Origin: Streptococcus mitis
GTDB taxonomy: Bacteria > Bacillota > Bacilli > Lactobacillales > Streptococcaceae
Direction of reading: 5' to 3'
Assembly: GCF_001074635.1 (NCBI RefSeq)
Contig: NZ_JUQO01000061.1
Coordinates: 1 to 40,352, forward strand
DNA length: 40,352 nucleotides
The notes under the pieces are model-generated. The model did not search any database, was not told the origin of the DNA, and worked only from the letters and a program-made list of their open reading frames with translations. Made by a program: the position numbers and the translations under genes. This document shows, one piece after another, positions 1-8,566 of this stretch; position 1 is the first letter of the stretch, and each line of letters starts with the position of its first letter.

Positions 1-410
1 AAAAAAATATACTCTGCTTTGCTAGTTATTATCGAACTCAAAAAATTCAGAAAAACAACGTTATCAAGCTTGCTTAGATTATCAATAAACTTTTTGTAAT
101 TAAAGATTGATAGAGTATTATTTAAAATGTTTTTATTTATAGAGATAGTTACGTCGATTTGATCAGAGTAAGATATAAAATCTATATAAACATCACTCAG
201 TGTTAAATTATCAATTCGTAACTCTCTCCCGGCATCATTAGTTAAATTAATTATTATTTTATCTCGTTCTGGTACTGCCTTTATAAGAGTCTTAAAGAAT
301 GAAATTCCAGGTAGTGCTTCCAGAGAAAATGATTGTTTGGCTTCAAAGTAAAGTCGATCATCATCAGTTTTAAATTTTTCTAATAGAATATCATATATTG
401 TCATTTCCAT
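1..410 (-). CDS. Unknown protein, 3' end outside window (partner of NdpA-like gene)
   Basis: Reading the minus strand from an ATG at 410 (or the in-frame ATG at 404) gives an open frame of about 136 codons that runs off the left edge without a stop. It starts MEMTIYDILLEKFK and is rich in Ile, Asn, Asp and Lys, with no membrane segment or motif I recognise. The start overlaps the last 20 bases of the upstream gene (stop at 391), so the two are probably translationally coupled in one transcript. The AT-rich composition matches the upstream gene and contrasts with valS, which points to an accessory block. No function can be assigned. Confidence 0.7.
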   Translation of the reverse strand, partial: MEMTIYDILLEKFKTDDDRLYFEAKQSFSLEALPGISFFKTLIKAVPERDKIIINLTNDAGRELRIDNLTLSDVYIDFISYSDQIDVTISINKNILNNTLSIFNYKKFIDNLSKLDNVVFLNFLSSIITSKAEYIF

Positions 411-1422
411 GCGTAAATTCTAAATAAGTCGTTTCATCGGTAACTTGTATTTTTAAATACTTTTTCCCTTGTTCTGTATAAGTTTCAATAACTTCTCTAT
501 TTTCTGAAACTGTTAATCTTATGCCCGGGTATACTTCATAATTTGTACGGATTCTAGCCTTTACAATATCGGCAACTACTTGAAAATTCCTCTCAAATTT
601 TTTCTTTTCTGGTAATTCAAGTAATTCATTTTTAAATCGTTCTCTTGGAAATGATTCATCAATAGAAGAATAATCATTAAAAATGTCATCAATCATAGAA
701 TCATAATCCATAGTAGCATTTGTTCTGAAATAATGGATAAAAGAATTCCTTAAAAATGCTCGATCTTTTGGATATTCTTGCTTAATCTTTCTATTCAAAA
801 AACCATCAATAGCATTGAAAGCGTTTTTTGTATTTTCCTCATCATTAGTCAATTCAATTAACTCCAGAAATTCATCATACCAATACTTAGTAATTGTATC
901 TTGATGTAGTTGAACTCCAATCTCTTCGCTACTAGTTGCATCAATATAAAAAGTTGCTGATTTATAAACTTTAATATCTTTTGGAAAACCTTGTGTATCT
1001 GATAAACCTACTTGATTTACAAAAACAACATGAGCTACTTTTGCAAGTAAAAACATATATCTTTGATTATCTCTATCATAAAACAAAGCTTGAATCAGTG
1101 ACCCAACTTGAACAGATTTTTTCATTTTTTCTATTTTACTCTGTGCAGATATTTCTTTCTCCAACAATCTCATAGAAACTGATTCAAAAAATTCTTCACA
1201 AACAGTTGGTTCGCTTTGATTATCTATTATATTTTTTATACAATTTATAACTTGTGTTGTTTCTGCTTTTGATTTATAATTCTTTACAATTTTATTATTT
1301 GCTATTGTAATAAGAACTGTATGAAGATACTCATCAAATTTTATGCCATCATCTGGTATATTCTTTGTTGTAGTATTATTTTCTCTATCAATCGTATAAA
1401 TAGTAGCTACCTTTAATTCCAC
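391..1422 (-). CDS. NdpA-like nucleoid-associated family protein (tentative)
   Basis: This encodes a 343-residue protein from a GTG start at 1422, with AGGAG eight bases upstream. Length and layout resemble the 37-kDa nucleoid-associated (NdpA/YejK) family: an N-terminal alpha/beta part, a central segment around residues 100-160 (VQVGSLIQALFYDRDNQRY, then a strand-rich stretch), and a C-terminal charged helical half. There is no signal peptide or membrane segment. The assignment comes from overall resemblance, not a diagnostic motif, so it is tentative. The gene is AT-rich, follows the valS terminator, and overlaps an unknown downstream gene. Such two-gene accessory units near conserved operons are often strain-specific; a role in phage defence is possible but not shown. 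Confidence 0.55.
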   Translation of the reverse strand: MELKVATIYTIDRENNTTTKNIPDDGIKFDEYLHTVLITIANNKIVKNYKSKAETTQVINCIKNIIDNQSEPTVCEEFFESVSMRLLEKEISAQSKIEKMKKSVQVGSLIQALFYDRDNQRYMFLLAKVAHVVFVNQVGLSDTQGFPKDIKVYKSATFYIDATSSEEIGVQLHQDTITKYWYDEFLELIELTNDEENTKNAFNAIDGFLNRKIKQEYPKDRAFLRNSFIHYFRTNATMDYDSMIDDIFNDYSSIDESFPRERFKNELLELPEKKKFERNFQVVADIVKARIRTNYEVYPGIRLTVSENREVIETYTEQGKKYLKIQVTDETTYLEFTHGNDNI

Positions 1423-1454
1423 TAATTTTACTCCTAATTATAATTACTATAACC

Positions 1455-1460
1455 AGTATA
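1455..1460 (-). promoter_or_regulatory. Extended -10 promoter for the NdpA-like unit
   Basis: The minus strand reads TGGTATACT just after the valS terminator, an extended -10 (TGn plus TATACT) about 33 bases before the GTG start. No convincing -35 is visible, as is usual for extended -10 promoters. It overlaps the T-tract side of the terminator. Confidence 0.5.
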
Positions 1461-1461
1461 C

Positions 1462-1492
1462 CATAAAAACACGGTTTCCCACCGTGTTTCTA
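1462..1492 (-). terminator. Rho-independent terminator of the valS operon
   Basis: On the minus strand AAACACGG pairs with CCGTGTTT around a 7-base loop, followed by a short T-rich tract. It begins a few bases after the valS stop. Confidence 0.8.
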
Positions 1493-1495
1493 TGT

Positions 1496-4147
1496 TTATT
1501 TCACCAACTTCTTCATCTCATCAATACGTGCGACGGTCGCGTCGTATTTCGCTTGGTAGTCGGCTTGTTTGTCGCGTTCTTTTTGGACGACTTCTGGTTT
1601 GGCATTGGCTACGAAGCGTTCGTTAGAGAGCTTCTTACCGACCATGTCCAGTTCTTTTTGCCATTTAGCCAGTTCCTTGTCGAGACGAGCTAGTTCTTCT
1701 TCGACATTGAGGAGGTCAGCGAGTGGCAAGTAGATTTCCGCCCCTGTGATGACGCTTGACATAGCGAGTTCAGGTGCAGGAATAGTTGATGCGATTTCCA
1801 AGTGTTCTGGATTTGTGAAGCGTTTGATGTAGTTGACATTGCTGTTAAAGAAGGCTTCCAAGTCGCTATCGCTTGTCTTAACAAGGATGGTGATTGGCTT
1901 GCTTGGAGCTACGTTTACTTCCGCACGCGCATTCCGAACGGCACGGATCAAGTCTTTGAGGCTTTCCACACCAGTGTGAGCCGCAAGGTCTTCAAAGGCT
2001 GGATTGACAGTTGGGTATTCTGCTGTCACGATAGAACCTTCTGAGATTTGTCCAAAGATTTCCTCTGTCACGAATGGCATGATTGGGTGAAGGAGACGAA
2101 GGATCTTGTCCAAGGTGTAAAGGAGAACAGAACGTGTGATAACTTTCTCTTCTTCGTTGTCGCTATAAAGGACTTCCTTAGTCAATTCAACGTACCAGTC
2201 CGCAAACTCATCCCAGATGAAGTTGTAGAGGATGTGACCAGCCACACCAAACTCAAACTTGTCAAAGTTGGCAGTTGCTTTTCCGATAGTTTCATTGAGG
2301 TTGTGGAGAATCCAGCGGTCTGTGACATTTCCAGCTTCCTTGTTAACAACTTTTTCGACATTGGCAGTTGCTTGCTCAAGGGTCAAACCTTCATTATTCA
2401 TGAGGATATAACGAGAGATGTTCCAGATTTTGTTAATAAAGTTCCATGAAGCATCCATTTTCTCATAAGAGAAACGCACGTCTTGCCCTGGTGCAGAACC
2501 GTTTGAAAGGAACCAACGAAGGCTATCTGTTCCGTACTTATCAATAACATCCATTGGATCAATCCCGTTACCGAGAGATTTCGACATCTTGCGTCCTTGC
2601 TCATCACGAATGAGACCATGAATCAAGGCATTTTTAAATGGCGACTTGCCAGTAAATTCCAAACCTTGGAAAATCATTCGAGATACCCAGAACGGGATAA
2701 TATCATAACCAGTCACCAAAGTTGATGTTGGATAATAACGTTTGAAGTCTGCTGAGTCGACATCAGGCCAGCCCATGGTTGAGAATGGCCAAAGGGCTGA
2801 ACTGAACCAAGTATCCAAGACGTCTTCATCTTGTGTCCATCCGTCACCTTCTGGAGCTTCTTCACCGACGTACATTTCACCCTCAGCATTGTACCAAGCA
2901 GGGATTTGGTGACCCCACCAGAGCTGACGAGAGATAACCCAGTCGTGGACATTTTCCATCCATTGAAGGAAGGTATCGTTGAAACGTGGCGGGTAGAATT
3001 CTACCTTGTCTTCTGTATCTTGGTTAGCAATAGCATTTTTGGCCAATTGATCCATCTTGACGAACCACTGAGTAGACAAGCGTGGTTCAACCACAACACC
3101 TGTACGCTCTGAGTGACCAACGCTGTGGACACGTTTTTCGATTTTAACGAGGGCACCGATTTCTTCCAGCTTGGCAACGACTGCCTTACGAGCTTCAAAA
3201 CGGTCCATACCTGCAAATTCGAAGGCCAAGTCATTCATGGTTCCGTCATCGTTCATGACATTGACTTGTGGCAAGTTGTGACGTTGACCAACCAAGAAGT
3301 CATTTGGATCGTGGGCAGGTGTGATTTTCACGACACCAGTACCAAACTCAGGATCAGCGTGTTCGTCCCCAACGATTGGGATGAGTTTATTAGCGATTGG
3401 AAGGATGACATTTTTACCAATCAAATCCTTGTAGCGTGGGTCTTCTGGATTGACCGCAACAGCTACGTCCCCAAACATGGTCTCAGGACGAGTTGTCGCA
3501 ACTTCAAGGGCGCGTGAGCCGTCTTCTAGCATGTAGTTCATGTGGTAGAAGGCACCTTCGACATCCTTATGGATAACCTCGATATCGGAAAGGGCTGTGC
3601 GAGCTGCCGGATCCCAGTTGATGATAAACTCACCACGGTAGATCCAACCTTTCTTGTAAAGGTCCACGAAGACCTTGCGAACAGCTTTTGACAAACCTTC
3701 GTCAAGAGTGAAACGCTCGCGTGAGTAGTCTACAGAGAGCCCCATCTTGCCCCATTGTTCCTTGATAGTAGTGGCATATTCGTCTTTCCATTCCCAGACC
3801 TTGTCGAGGAATTTTTCACGACCGAGGTCATAGCGGCTGATGCCCTCACCACGCAAGCGCTCCTCAACCTTAGCCTGAGTCGCAATCCCCGCGTGGTCCA
3901 TCCCTGGAAGCCAAAGCGTATCAAAACCTTGCATGCGTTTTTGACGGATGATAATATCCTGCAAAGTCGTATCCCAAGCGTGACCAAGGTGAAGCTTACC
4001 AGTTACATTTGGAGGTGGAATCACGATTGAATAAGGCTTAGCCTTTTGATCGCCTGAAGGCTTGAAAACATCCGCATCAAGCCATTTTTGGTAACGACCA
4101 GCCTCAACCTCGGCTGGATTGTATTTAGGTGAAAGTTCTTTAGACAT
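1496..4147 (-). CDS. valS: Valyl-tRNA synthetase
   Basis: ValS charges tRNA-Val in the cytoplasm and edits misactivated threonine. The 883-residue length is full for bacterial ValRS. The class I signatures are present: the HIGH-type motif in [14 protein letters not shown] near residue 45-58, and [11 protein letters not shown] for KMSKS. The editing domain lies between them ([13 protein letters not shown]). The C-terminus is the ValRS-specific coiled-coil tRNA-binding arm ([19 protein letters not shown] onward). The start overlaps the preceding kinase gene by 8 bases. It is the last gene of a four-gene operon whose leader contains a T-box with a probable Val codon, so uncharged tRNA-Val should raise its expression. 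Confidence 0.98.
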   Translation of the reverse strand: MSKELSPKYNPAEVEAGRYQKWLDADVFKPSGDQKAKPYSIVIPPPNVTGKLHLGHAWDTTLQDIIIRQKRMQGFDTLWLPGMDHAGIATQAKVEERLRGEGISRYDLGREKFLDKVWEWKDEYATTIKEQWGKMGLSVDYSRERFTLDEGLSKAVRKVFVDLYKKGWIYRGEFIINWDPAARTALSDIEVIHKDVEGAFYHMNYMLEDGSRALEVATTRPETMFGDVAVAVNPEDPRYKDLIGKNVILPIANKLIPIVGDEHADPEFGTGVVKITPAHDPNDFLVGQRHNLPQVNVMNDDGTMNDLAFEFAGMDRFEARKAVVAKLEEIGALVKIEKRVHSVGHSERTGVVVEPRLSTQWFVKMDQLAKNAIANQDTEDKVEFYPPRFNDTFLQWMENVHDWVISRQLWWGHQIPAWYNAEGEMYVGEEAPEGDGWTQDEDVLDTWFSSALWPFSTMGWPDVDSADFKRYYPTSTLVTGYDIIPFWVSRMIFQGLEFTGKSPFKNALIHGLIRDEQGRKMSKSLGNGIDPMDVIDKYGTDSLRWFLSNGSAPGQDVRFSYEKMDASWNFINKIWNISRYILMNNEGLTLEQATANVEKVVNKEAGNVTDRWILHNLNETIGKATANFDKFEFGVAGHILYNFIWDEFADWYVELTKEVLYSDNEEEKVITRSVLLYTLDKILRLLHPIMPFVTEEIFGQISEGSIVTAEYPTVNPAFEDLAAHTGVESLKDLIRAVRNARAEVNVAPSKPITILVKTSDSDLEAFFNSNVNYIKRFTNPEHLEIASTIPAPELAMSSVITGAEIYLPLADLLNVEEELARLDKELAKWQKELDMVGKKLSNERFVANAKPEVVQKERDKQADYQAKYDATVARIDEMKKLVK

Positions 4148-4718
4148 GTGTTTGTCCTTTCTCTATTGTATTCATTTTATCTTGAATCTGCTTAGCAACT
4201 TCTTCTGCAGACAGATTCGTATTATTTATTTTAAGGTAGTGGTGTAGCTCATTCGGTTGGATTTGAGAATTTAATTGAAGTGTTTCAGCTGTCTCTAAAA
4301 TTTCTCTTTCAGATACCTCAATATGTCGTTTTAAGGGTTTGTGCTTTAATCGATTCTCCGTTTGATTTCGATGTAAGCGCTCCTCAAGACTTGTTTCCAA
4401 CTCAACAAACAGAATCTCTTGATGATAGTCATCCAACAAATCCTGAATTTGCTTCAAATACATCAGCTGGTACTGATTTGAAAAATCAATTACGTCTGTT
4501 AAAATTACTGATCGCTGATTTCTTGCACTTGCTCCAAGGAAAGAAAAGGTGATTCCACGAACAAATTCCCACATCTCCTCTGTATAATCCTGATAGATTT
4601 CTAATGCAAAATCGATGGCTTGATGGTTATAAAAGAGGGTAGCATCTGTCAGTCGAGATAACTCTTGACCAATAGTCATTTTTCCTGACGCCGGAGCACC
4701 AATGATGAAAAGATGCAT
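4140..4718 (-). CDS. P-loop nucleotide kinase-like protein
   Basis: A 192-residue cytoplasmic protein with a Walker A motif near its N-terminus ([11 protein letters not shown], about residues 6-16). The frame extends further upstream, but the ATG at 4718 is preferred: it overlaps the stop of the acetyltransferase gene (TGATG) and has GGGAGG eight bases upstream. The rest ([19 protein letters not shown]; an ILTDVIDF segment that may be Walker B; an Arg-rich lid-like region [14 protein letters not shown]) fits small AAA/shikimate-kinase-type kinases. The substrate cannot be read from the sequence. Its 3' end overlaps valS by 8 bases, so both are co-transcribed under the T-box. Confidence 0.8.
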   Translation of the reverse strand: MHLFIIGAPASGKMTIGQELSRLTDATLFYNHQAIDFALEIYQDYTEEMWEFVRGITFSFLGASARNQRSVILTDVIDFSNQYQLMYLKQIQDLLDDYHQEILFVELETSLEERLHRNQTENRLKHKPLKRHIEVSEREILETAETLQLNSQIQPNELHHYLKINNTNLSAEEVAKQIQDKMNTIEKGQTHV

Positions 4719-5275
4719 CAAATTACCTCCCACTCACTTCTCAGCAAACCATATATCAGACTGTCACAGCGATTTCCTTGAACATCTTTACGGTCTCGGA
4801 TACGAGCTTCGAGGGTAAATCCAAGTTTTTCTGCGACTCGTTTACTTTGGAGATTGTAACCAAGGCAAGTCAGCTCAATCTTATGAAGCTCCAGTTCTTT
4901 AAATCCTAAGTCAATCAAAGTACGCACTGCTTCTGGTACATAGCCTCGACCCCAATAATCTGGATGCAAAGTATAGCCAAGCTCTAGCACATCATCCGCA
5001 TGGCGATGGTTGAAATCAACAGAACCAATGACTTTATCGGTTCCTTTGACAACAATCCCGTAGCCTGCTGGGAGATTTTCCTTTTGATTACGCTCAGGAA
5101 GGATATGCTCCAGATAATAAATCTCATCTTCCAAGGTCTTGACAGGTGGAAAACCTGCTGGGTAAGAAACTTCTGGACGACTAGCATAATCAAAGATATC
5201 CTCAGCATCAGCGACTGTCCGGACTCGTAAAACGAGACGTTCGATTTCTAATCGTTCTGGTAATTCAGCTCTTGA
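4718..5275 (-). CDS. GNAT acetyltransferase, RimJ/RimL type
   Basis: This encodes about 185 residues of a GNAT N-acetyltransferase. It opens with the RimJ/RimL signature RLEIERLVLRVRTVADAEDIF. Later come the acetyl-CoA-binding region ELGYTLHPDYWGRGYVPEAV (its pyrophosphate loop is a variant of the usual QxxGxG/A) and the C-terminal NLQSKRVAEKLGF segment. The ATG at 5275 (MSRAELPERL) is preferred over the longer frame because it overlaps the upstream stop at 5265 and has a GAGG nearby. The substrate may be a ribosomal protein N-terminus or a small molecule; this is not decided by the sequence. It lies inside the T-box operon. Confidence 0.87.
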   Translation of the reverse strand, partial: SRAELPERLEIERLVLRVRTVADAEDIFDYASRPEVSYPAGFPPVKTLEDEIYYLEHILPERNQKENLPAGYGIVVKGTDKVIGSVDFNHRHADDVLELGYTLHPDYWGRGYVPEAVRTLIDLGFKELELHKIELTCLGYNLQSKRVAEKLGFTLEARIRDRKDVQGNRCDSLIYGLLRSEWEVI

Positions 5276-5843
5276 CATCCTTCGTCCTCGCTTTCTTGAT
5301 GAAGCTCCCCATAGGGTCAACACGGTTATCTAAATAGCGATAAACGCGCTGGTGACCGTCCCCCATAAAGTAAGTCGGTGAAAAACGATCATTTTTAAAA
5401 TGTCCCTTATCATCCAAGAGTTCAGGATTAGCCAGTCGCTCGATAATCTTGGCAAAGATGTGACAGATTCCATCTTCCTCGATAATTCTATCAACTTGAC
5501 ATTCTAACACGACTGGACAAACCTCTAAAATCGGTGCCTGAGTCCGTTCAGAAATCTCGTAGTCTAGCCCCAGGTGTTTCAATTTCTCTCTATGACTGAT
5601 AAAACCAGCCTGCTCCATCTCGAGCATGAGATTTTCATCAGGGATATTCACAGTAAACTTCTGGTAATGCTTAATCTGCTCAGCCGCATTTTCCTCAGCT
5701 CCGACACCAATGACTAGCCAATCTCCCAAGCTATAAGAGGAGCTACAGGTCGTAATATTGTGTCCAAAATTCTGATCCTGATACCCCAAAATGAAGATAG
5801 GAAAACCATAATAGAGTTTACTTGTTTTAAAAGATTGTTTCAT
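5265..5843 (-). CDS. Flavin reductase-like (FMN-binding split-barrel) protein
   Basis: A 192-residue protein of the flavin reductase-like domain family. Visible family features are the N-terminal PIFILGYQDQNFGHNITTCSSSYSLGD, equivalent to the flavin-binding strand where reductases have a T/S-rich segment, then a WLVIGVGAEENAAEQI strand and VNIPDENLM. These proteins bind FMN and usually reduce flavins or act on aromatic substrates; the substrate here is unknown. It is the first gene after the T-box leader, with AGGAGG upstream of the ATG at 5843. Placing a redox enzyme under Val-tRNA control ahead of valS is unusual. Confidence 0.8.
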   Translation of the reverse strand: MKQSFKTSKLYYGFPIFILGYQDQNFGHNITTCSSSYSLGDWLVIGVGAEENAAEQIKHYQKFTVNIPDENLMLEMEQAGFISHREKLKHLGLDYEISERTQAPILEVCPVVLECQVDRIIEEDGICHIFAKIIERLANPELLDDKGHFKNDRFSPTYFMGDGHQRVYRYLDNRVDPMGSFIKKARTKDVKS

Positions 5844-5869
5844 AACAACCTCCTTTGACTAAGACACAA

Positions 5870-6085
5870 AAGAAAAGCCCCTGCCATCTACATGACAGGG
5901 ACGAATGTATTTATCCGCGGTACCACCCAATTTCGGGCAGTTGCCCGCAACTCTCGTCTTTAAAACAAAAAGACACTTTTATTTCAATTTTTCATCCATT
6001 AGCAACCAGTTTTGACACATTTGTGGACTTCTCAGCACCGCCACTTTCTGTAAAATGCGGGATTCAAAACACCTCTAATGGCTCT
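5870..6085 (-). ncRNA. T-box leader (probable Val specifier) upstream of the valS operon
   Basis: The minus strand carries the T-box hallmark GGGTGGTACCGCGG at 5915-5928 and ends in a terminator at 5870-5902 (CCCTGTCA paired with TGGCAGGG, then TTTTCTTTT). Stem I closes by CCATTAG at 6075-6081 pairing with CTAATGG at 5996-6002, and a second helix GTTTTG/CAAAAC sits above it. The unpaired stretch between these helices on the 3' side contains GTT (complement of 6004-6006), a valine codon, which fits valS as the target. Uncharged tRNA-Val would stabilise the antiterminator and allow transcription of the four genes below. Confidence 0.93.
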
Positions 6086-6114
6086 ATTGTAGCAAGATTT
6101 TTTCGGAAATGCAA
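6086..6114 (-). promoter_or_regulatory. Promoter of the T-box / valS operon
   Basis: On the minus strand TTGCAT (complement of 6109-6114) is followed after 17 bases by TACAAT (complement of 6086-6091), and a TGn extension precedes the -10. Transcription would start just before stem I of the T-box. Confidence 0.8.
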
Positions 6115-6127
6115 GGCACAAGAAAGA

Positions 6128-6523
6128 TTACTTGAACTTGATGCCATTTTCTTTCAATTTCTTGATGGTAGCTGGGCCGATTCCTTTCAAGGCAAGGAGT
6201 TCTTTTTCAGTCCAGTTTTTGAAATCTGAAACAGACTTGATTCCTTCATCATAGAAAGTCTTAGCACGATCAAGTGGAAGTCCACCCAAGTTTGCTGCAA
6301 AATCTTCTACAGAATTGGCTACTTTTTGAGCTTGCTCTTTGGTAGCTTCTACTGCTTGTTCAACCTTTTTAGAAACAGCCTTACCAGCTTGGCTTGCTGA
6401 CTGCTCAGCACGTTTCACGACTTTTTTTGTCTCTTCTACAACCTTAGTCACAGTACTTGAAAAAGCACCTGCACGACGGAGGCTATTTCGTAATTGTTTT
6501 TTACGATTGAGTTTCTTTGACAT
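6128..6523 (-). CDS. Basic helix-hairpin-helix protein
   Basis: A 131-residue, strongly basic protein. The N-terminal 20 residues are Lys/Arg-rich (MSKKLNRKKQLRNSLRRAG). Residues 25-75 form an Ala/Lys/Glu/Val-rich amphipathic helix with heptad-like repeats (KVVEETKKVV, KKVEQAVEATKEQ). The C-terminus holds a helix-hairpin-helix-like motif (LLALKGIGPATIKKLKENG), seen in proteins that bind DNA non-specifically. The layout recalls a small histone-like or competence-type DNA binder; this is inference. It has its own promoter and leader hairpin upstream, and its stop is only about 14 bases from the -35 of the T-box promoter. Confidence 0.8.
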   Translation of the reverse strand: MSKKLNRKKQLRNSLRRAGAFSSTVTKVVEETKKVVKRAEQSASQAGKAVSKKVEQAVEATKEQAQKVANSVEDFAANLGGLPLDRAKTFYDEGIKSVSDFKNWTEKELLALKGIGPATIKKLKENGIKFK

Positions 6524-6540
6524 GATAAAATCCTTTCAAT

Positions 6541-6567
6541 AAAAAATCCCTGCTCTGACAAGGATTT
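6541..6567 (-). terminator. Promoter-proximal hairpin with T-tract in the HhH gene leader
   Basis: AAATCC pairs with GGATTT around a loop of about 12 bases, followed by TTTTTT on the minus strand. It lies between the promoter at 6577-6605 and the start at 6523, so it may stop reading from DUF1912 or attenuate the HhH transcript. The stem is short. Confidence 0.5.
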
Positions 6568-6576
6568 AATATAAAT

Positions 6577-6605
6577 ATTCTATCAAGATTTTAGTAAAAA
6601 ATCAA
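6577..6605 (-). promoter_or_regulatory. Promoter of the HhH protein gene
   Basis: The minus strand has TTGATT (complement of 6600-6605), a 17-base spacer, then TAGAAT (complement of 6577-6582), about 55 bases before the ATG. Confidence 0.65.
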
Positions 6606-6618
6606 GAATCTTTCTCAT

Positions 6619-6873
6619 TTAATAATTTCGCTCACCAAACAAGCCGTCTGGCAAATCATGGAATCCCTTGCCTGCTTTGAAGTTTTCAAACTTACCAAGT
6701 AAGAACTGATAGGCATCCAAACGGCTTTCGTAGCGAATCATGGCATCTTTGGCACGCTCGTCTTGGTCTTCTTCGTAGACTTTTTGGCTTTCCTTGTGCG
6801 CCATATCGTTAATCATAATCTGGGTATTAACCCAAGCTTCAAATTCCTTCATAAATTCTTGTTCGTAACTCAT
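6619..6873 (-). CDS. DUF1912-type small acidic protein
   Basis: An 84-residue acidic helical protein (MSYEQEFMKEFEAWVNTQIM onward), ending GKGFHDLPDGLFGERNY. It matches my memory of the streptococcal DUF1912 family; no function is known to me. There is no signal or membrane segment. It follows the DUF438 gene by nine bases and is the last gene of that operon. Confidence 0.75.
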   Translation of the reverse strand: MSYEQEFMKEFEAWVNTQIMINDMAHKESQKVYEEDQDERAKDAMIRYESRLDAYQFLLGKFENFKAGKGFHDLPDGLFGERNY

Positions 6874-6882
6874 TTTTTCTCC

Positions 6883-8217
6883 TTATTCTAATCCGCGGAA
6901 ATAGTCCGTGTCAATCTCTCGGTAGGGCTGGATATCCTGAACGTATTCCAGCACACCTTGGAATTCTCCCTCTTCATCGTGCACTGCAGCGTAGGTGATG
7001 TGGACAAACTTACCTCGCGACTCAGACTTGAACCACATTTCATACTTGTCTTTAGTACCCTCACGAAGACCCTTCATGATAGTCTTGACCTTGTCCAAAT
7101 ACTTAGGCGGATGGCAGAGTTCGACATTGCGCCCAACTTGGGACGGGGTCCGTTTGAAAATCATCTCATCAGCTGGCGTATTGTCATTGTAATACTGGAA
7201 AATATCGTCTTTATTGACAAAAGTAATCTCCATAGGGAGGTGATTGAGGATGAGATTAGCCTGCTCGACTGAAAGATAGCCATTGCCAAAAGCCTGTTGA
7301 CTATGACGGTCCAGCACTGCTTCCTTTTCCTTAGGGGTAAAGGTAATGGTGAACTGTCCTTCAGGCGTATCGATAACTTGCTGGACTTGCCCCTCTGCCG
7401 TTTCTAGCTGTACCGGCTCCTCTGCGCTCTTTTCCTCAACAAAACTCTGTCTTTCTGGCACCCATTTTTCTGACGGACGGATGATGGCATAGCCGTAGGC
7501 ATCACTCTCCTCCGCAATCTGAAGCCAATCATCTTGGGTAAAGGACTCAAGAAGAATCATGAGGAGGATGGACTCTTCCTTGAAAATCATACTTTCAAAC
7601 TCTATCGCAAAAGCTTCAAAAGCTTCTTTTACAGTGGAAATCGGCACTTCAGGGAGTGACTTGGCCGTCGCTAAAGCTGTTTGAAAGAGTTCCCTAATCT
7701 GGTCATCCACTCCCCACATGACCTTAGGAGGCGAATCATGTCCATAGCGCTCCATGATAGGAAAGAAAAGTTCTTCTTTACGTTGGTAATGAATATCAAA
7801 TTGCCCCAACAGTCCCATCTGACGGACCAAACCCTTGCGCATCTCCGCCAGCATTTCTTCATCTTCAATAGACTCATATGTATCTAACAATCTCCGAATG
7901 CGAATCAAGGCCGCACGGAGGGCCAGATTTTCTTCCTTAAATACCCGAACTGGGTGGCCAGGGTGTTCGGTATCCTCTACTTCAACACCTTTGATAGCAT
8001 TTTTAAAAAGATTGGCATGGACATCACAGAGTTCCATGACATCTTCAAAAGTGACGCCCGAGTCTGAGTTCATCAACTCGTGCTCCATGAGAGAAATCTC
8101 GATGGCTGACACACCTGTAAAGGTCGCATCAAAACGCTCCTGAACTGACTCAGGAGAGGCACCATTGTGCAATTCTAACAAAATATCCCGCAGGACATGA
8201 ATCCGTTCATCTGCCAT
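6883..8217 (-). CDS. DUF438 / hemerythrin-like / PAS domain protein
   Basis: A 444-residue cytoplasmic protein with three parts. The N-terminal DUF438 region covers about residues 1-90. Residues 70-245 form a hemerythrin-type four-helix bundle, with His/Glu pairs at H90-P-G-H, DIHYQRKEELFFPIMERYGH and FEAFAIEFESMIFKEE that could bind a di-iron centre. The C-terminal PAS-like domain (about 320-440) has ITFVNKDDIFQYYNDN, GRNVELCHPP and a VLEYVQDIQPYRE end. The family is thought to sense oxygen, NO or redox state; the ligand here is not shown. The ATG overlaps the DUF1858 stop by one base (TAATG), so both are coupled and probably work together. Confidence 0.88.
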   Translation of the reverse strand: MADERIHVLRDILLELHNGASPESVQERFDATFTGVSAIEISLMEHELMNSDSGVTFEDVMELCDVHANLFKNAIKGVEVEDTEHPGHPVRVFKEENLALRAALIRIRRLLDTYESIEDEEMLAEMRKGLVRQMGLLGQFDIHYQRKEELFFPIMERYGHDSPPKVMWGVDDQIRELFQTALATAKSLPEVPISTVKEAFEAFAIEFESMIFKEESILLMILLESFTQDDWLQIAEESDAYGYAIIRPSEKWVPERQSFVEEKSAEEPVQLETAEGQVQQVIDTPEGQFTITFTPKEKEAVLDRHSQQAFGNGYLSVEQANLILNHLPMEITFVNKDDIFQYYNDNTPADEMIFKRTPSQVGRNVELCHPPKYLDKVKTIMKGLREGTKDKYEMWFKSESRGKFVHITYAAVHDEEGEFQGVLEYVQDIQPYREIDTDYFRGLE

Positions 8218-8450
8218 TAGTCTAACCCAATCACTTCATAGCCGTTTGCTTCCAGTGTGCGGACAATCTTGTCCATAGGAGTTCCTTCAAGCTTAGAACC
8301 CTGTTTGAGCGATACTTTACGACCGATAGTATTACGCATCAAGGGATTAGCAAGGGGTTTAAAACCCAGCTCTACTAGGATTTCCAAGACTTCTGGATGC
8401 TTATCCACAACTTCTGCAACGGGAATTGACACATCGATGATATTGTCCAT
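8217..8450 (-). CDS. DUF1858 domain protein
   Basis: A 78-residue protein (MDNIIDVSIPVAEVVDKHPE onward) with the DUF1858 pattern of a 'hPEvleiLvelGFk' helix followed by NPLMRNTIGRKVSL. The ATG at 8450 is chosen because GGAGG lies seven bases upstream; a longer frame would put the ribosome site inside the gene. DUF1858 domains are often fused or adjacent to DUF438/hemerythrin proteins. Here the stop overlaps the DUF438 start, which supports one functional unit. Unlike some relatives it lacks a cysteine. Confidence 0.85.
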   Translation of the reverse strand: MDNIIDVSIPVAEVVDKHPEVLEILVELGFKPLANPLMRNTIGRKVSLKQGSKLEGTPMDKIVRTLEANGYEVIGLD

Positions 8451-8492
8451 GACGACCTCCATTGTATGTTCTAAAATGATTTTACTGCTTAT

Positions 8493-8498
8493 ATTATA
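8493..8498 (-). promoter_or_regulatory. Extended -10 promoter for the DUF1858-DUF438-DUF1912 operon
   Basis: The minus strand has TGGTATAAT (TATAAT complement of 8493-8498) about 45 bases before the ATG at 8450. No good -35 is visible; it starts right after the upstream terminator. Confidence 0.65.
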
Positions 8499-8515
8499 CC
8501 ATATGGAAAGAGATT

Positions 8516-8546
8516 AAAAAACTAGCAGTAGAGTTCCTGCTAGTTC
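8516..8546 (-). terminator. Rho-independent terminator after the two small genes
   Basis: On the minus strand AACTAGCAG pairs with CTGCTAGTT around an 8-base loop and is followed by a T-run. Confidence 0.85.
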
Positions 8547-8566
8547 TATGCGACTTGGATTACCAT

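Noticed and set aside
2048-2449. Plus-strand open frames opposite valS
   Set aside because: Shadow frames of a well-supported synthetase, with no ribosome sites or family resemblance.
4718-4733. Upstream start for the P-loop kinase
   Set aside because: The longer form would start inside the acetyltransferase's last codons and lacks a ribosome site; the TGATG overlap is the better start.
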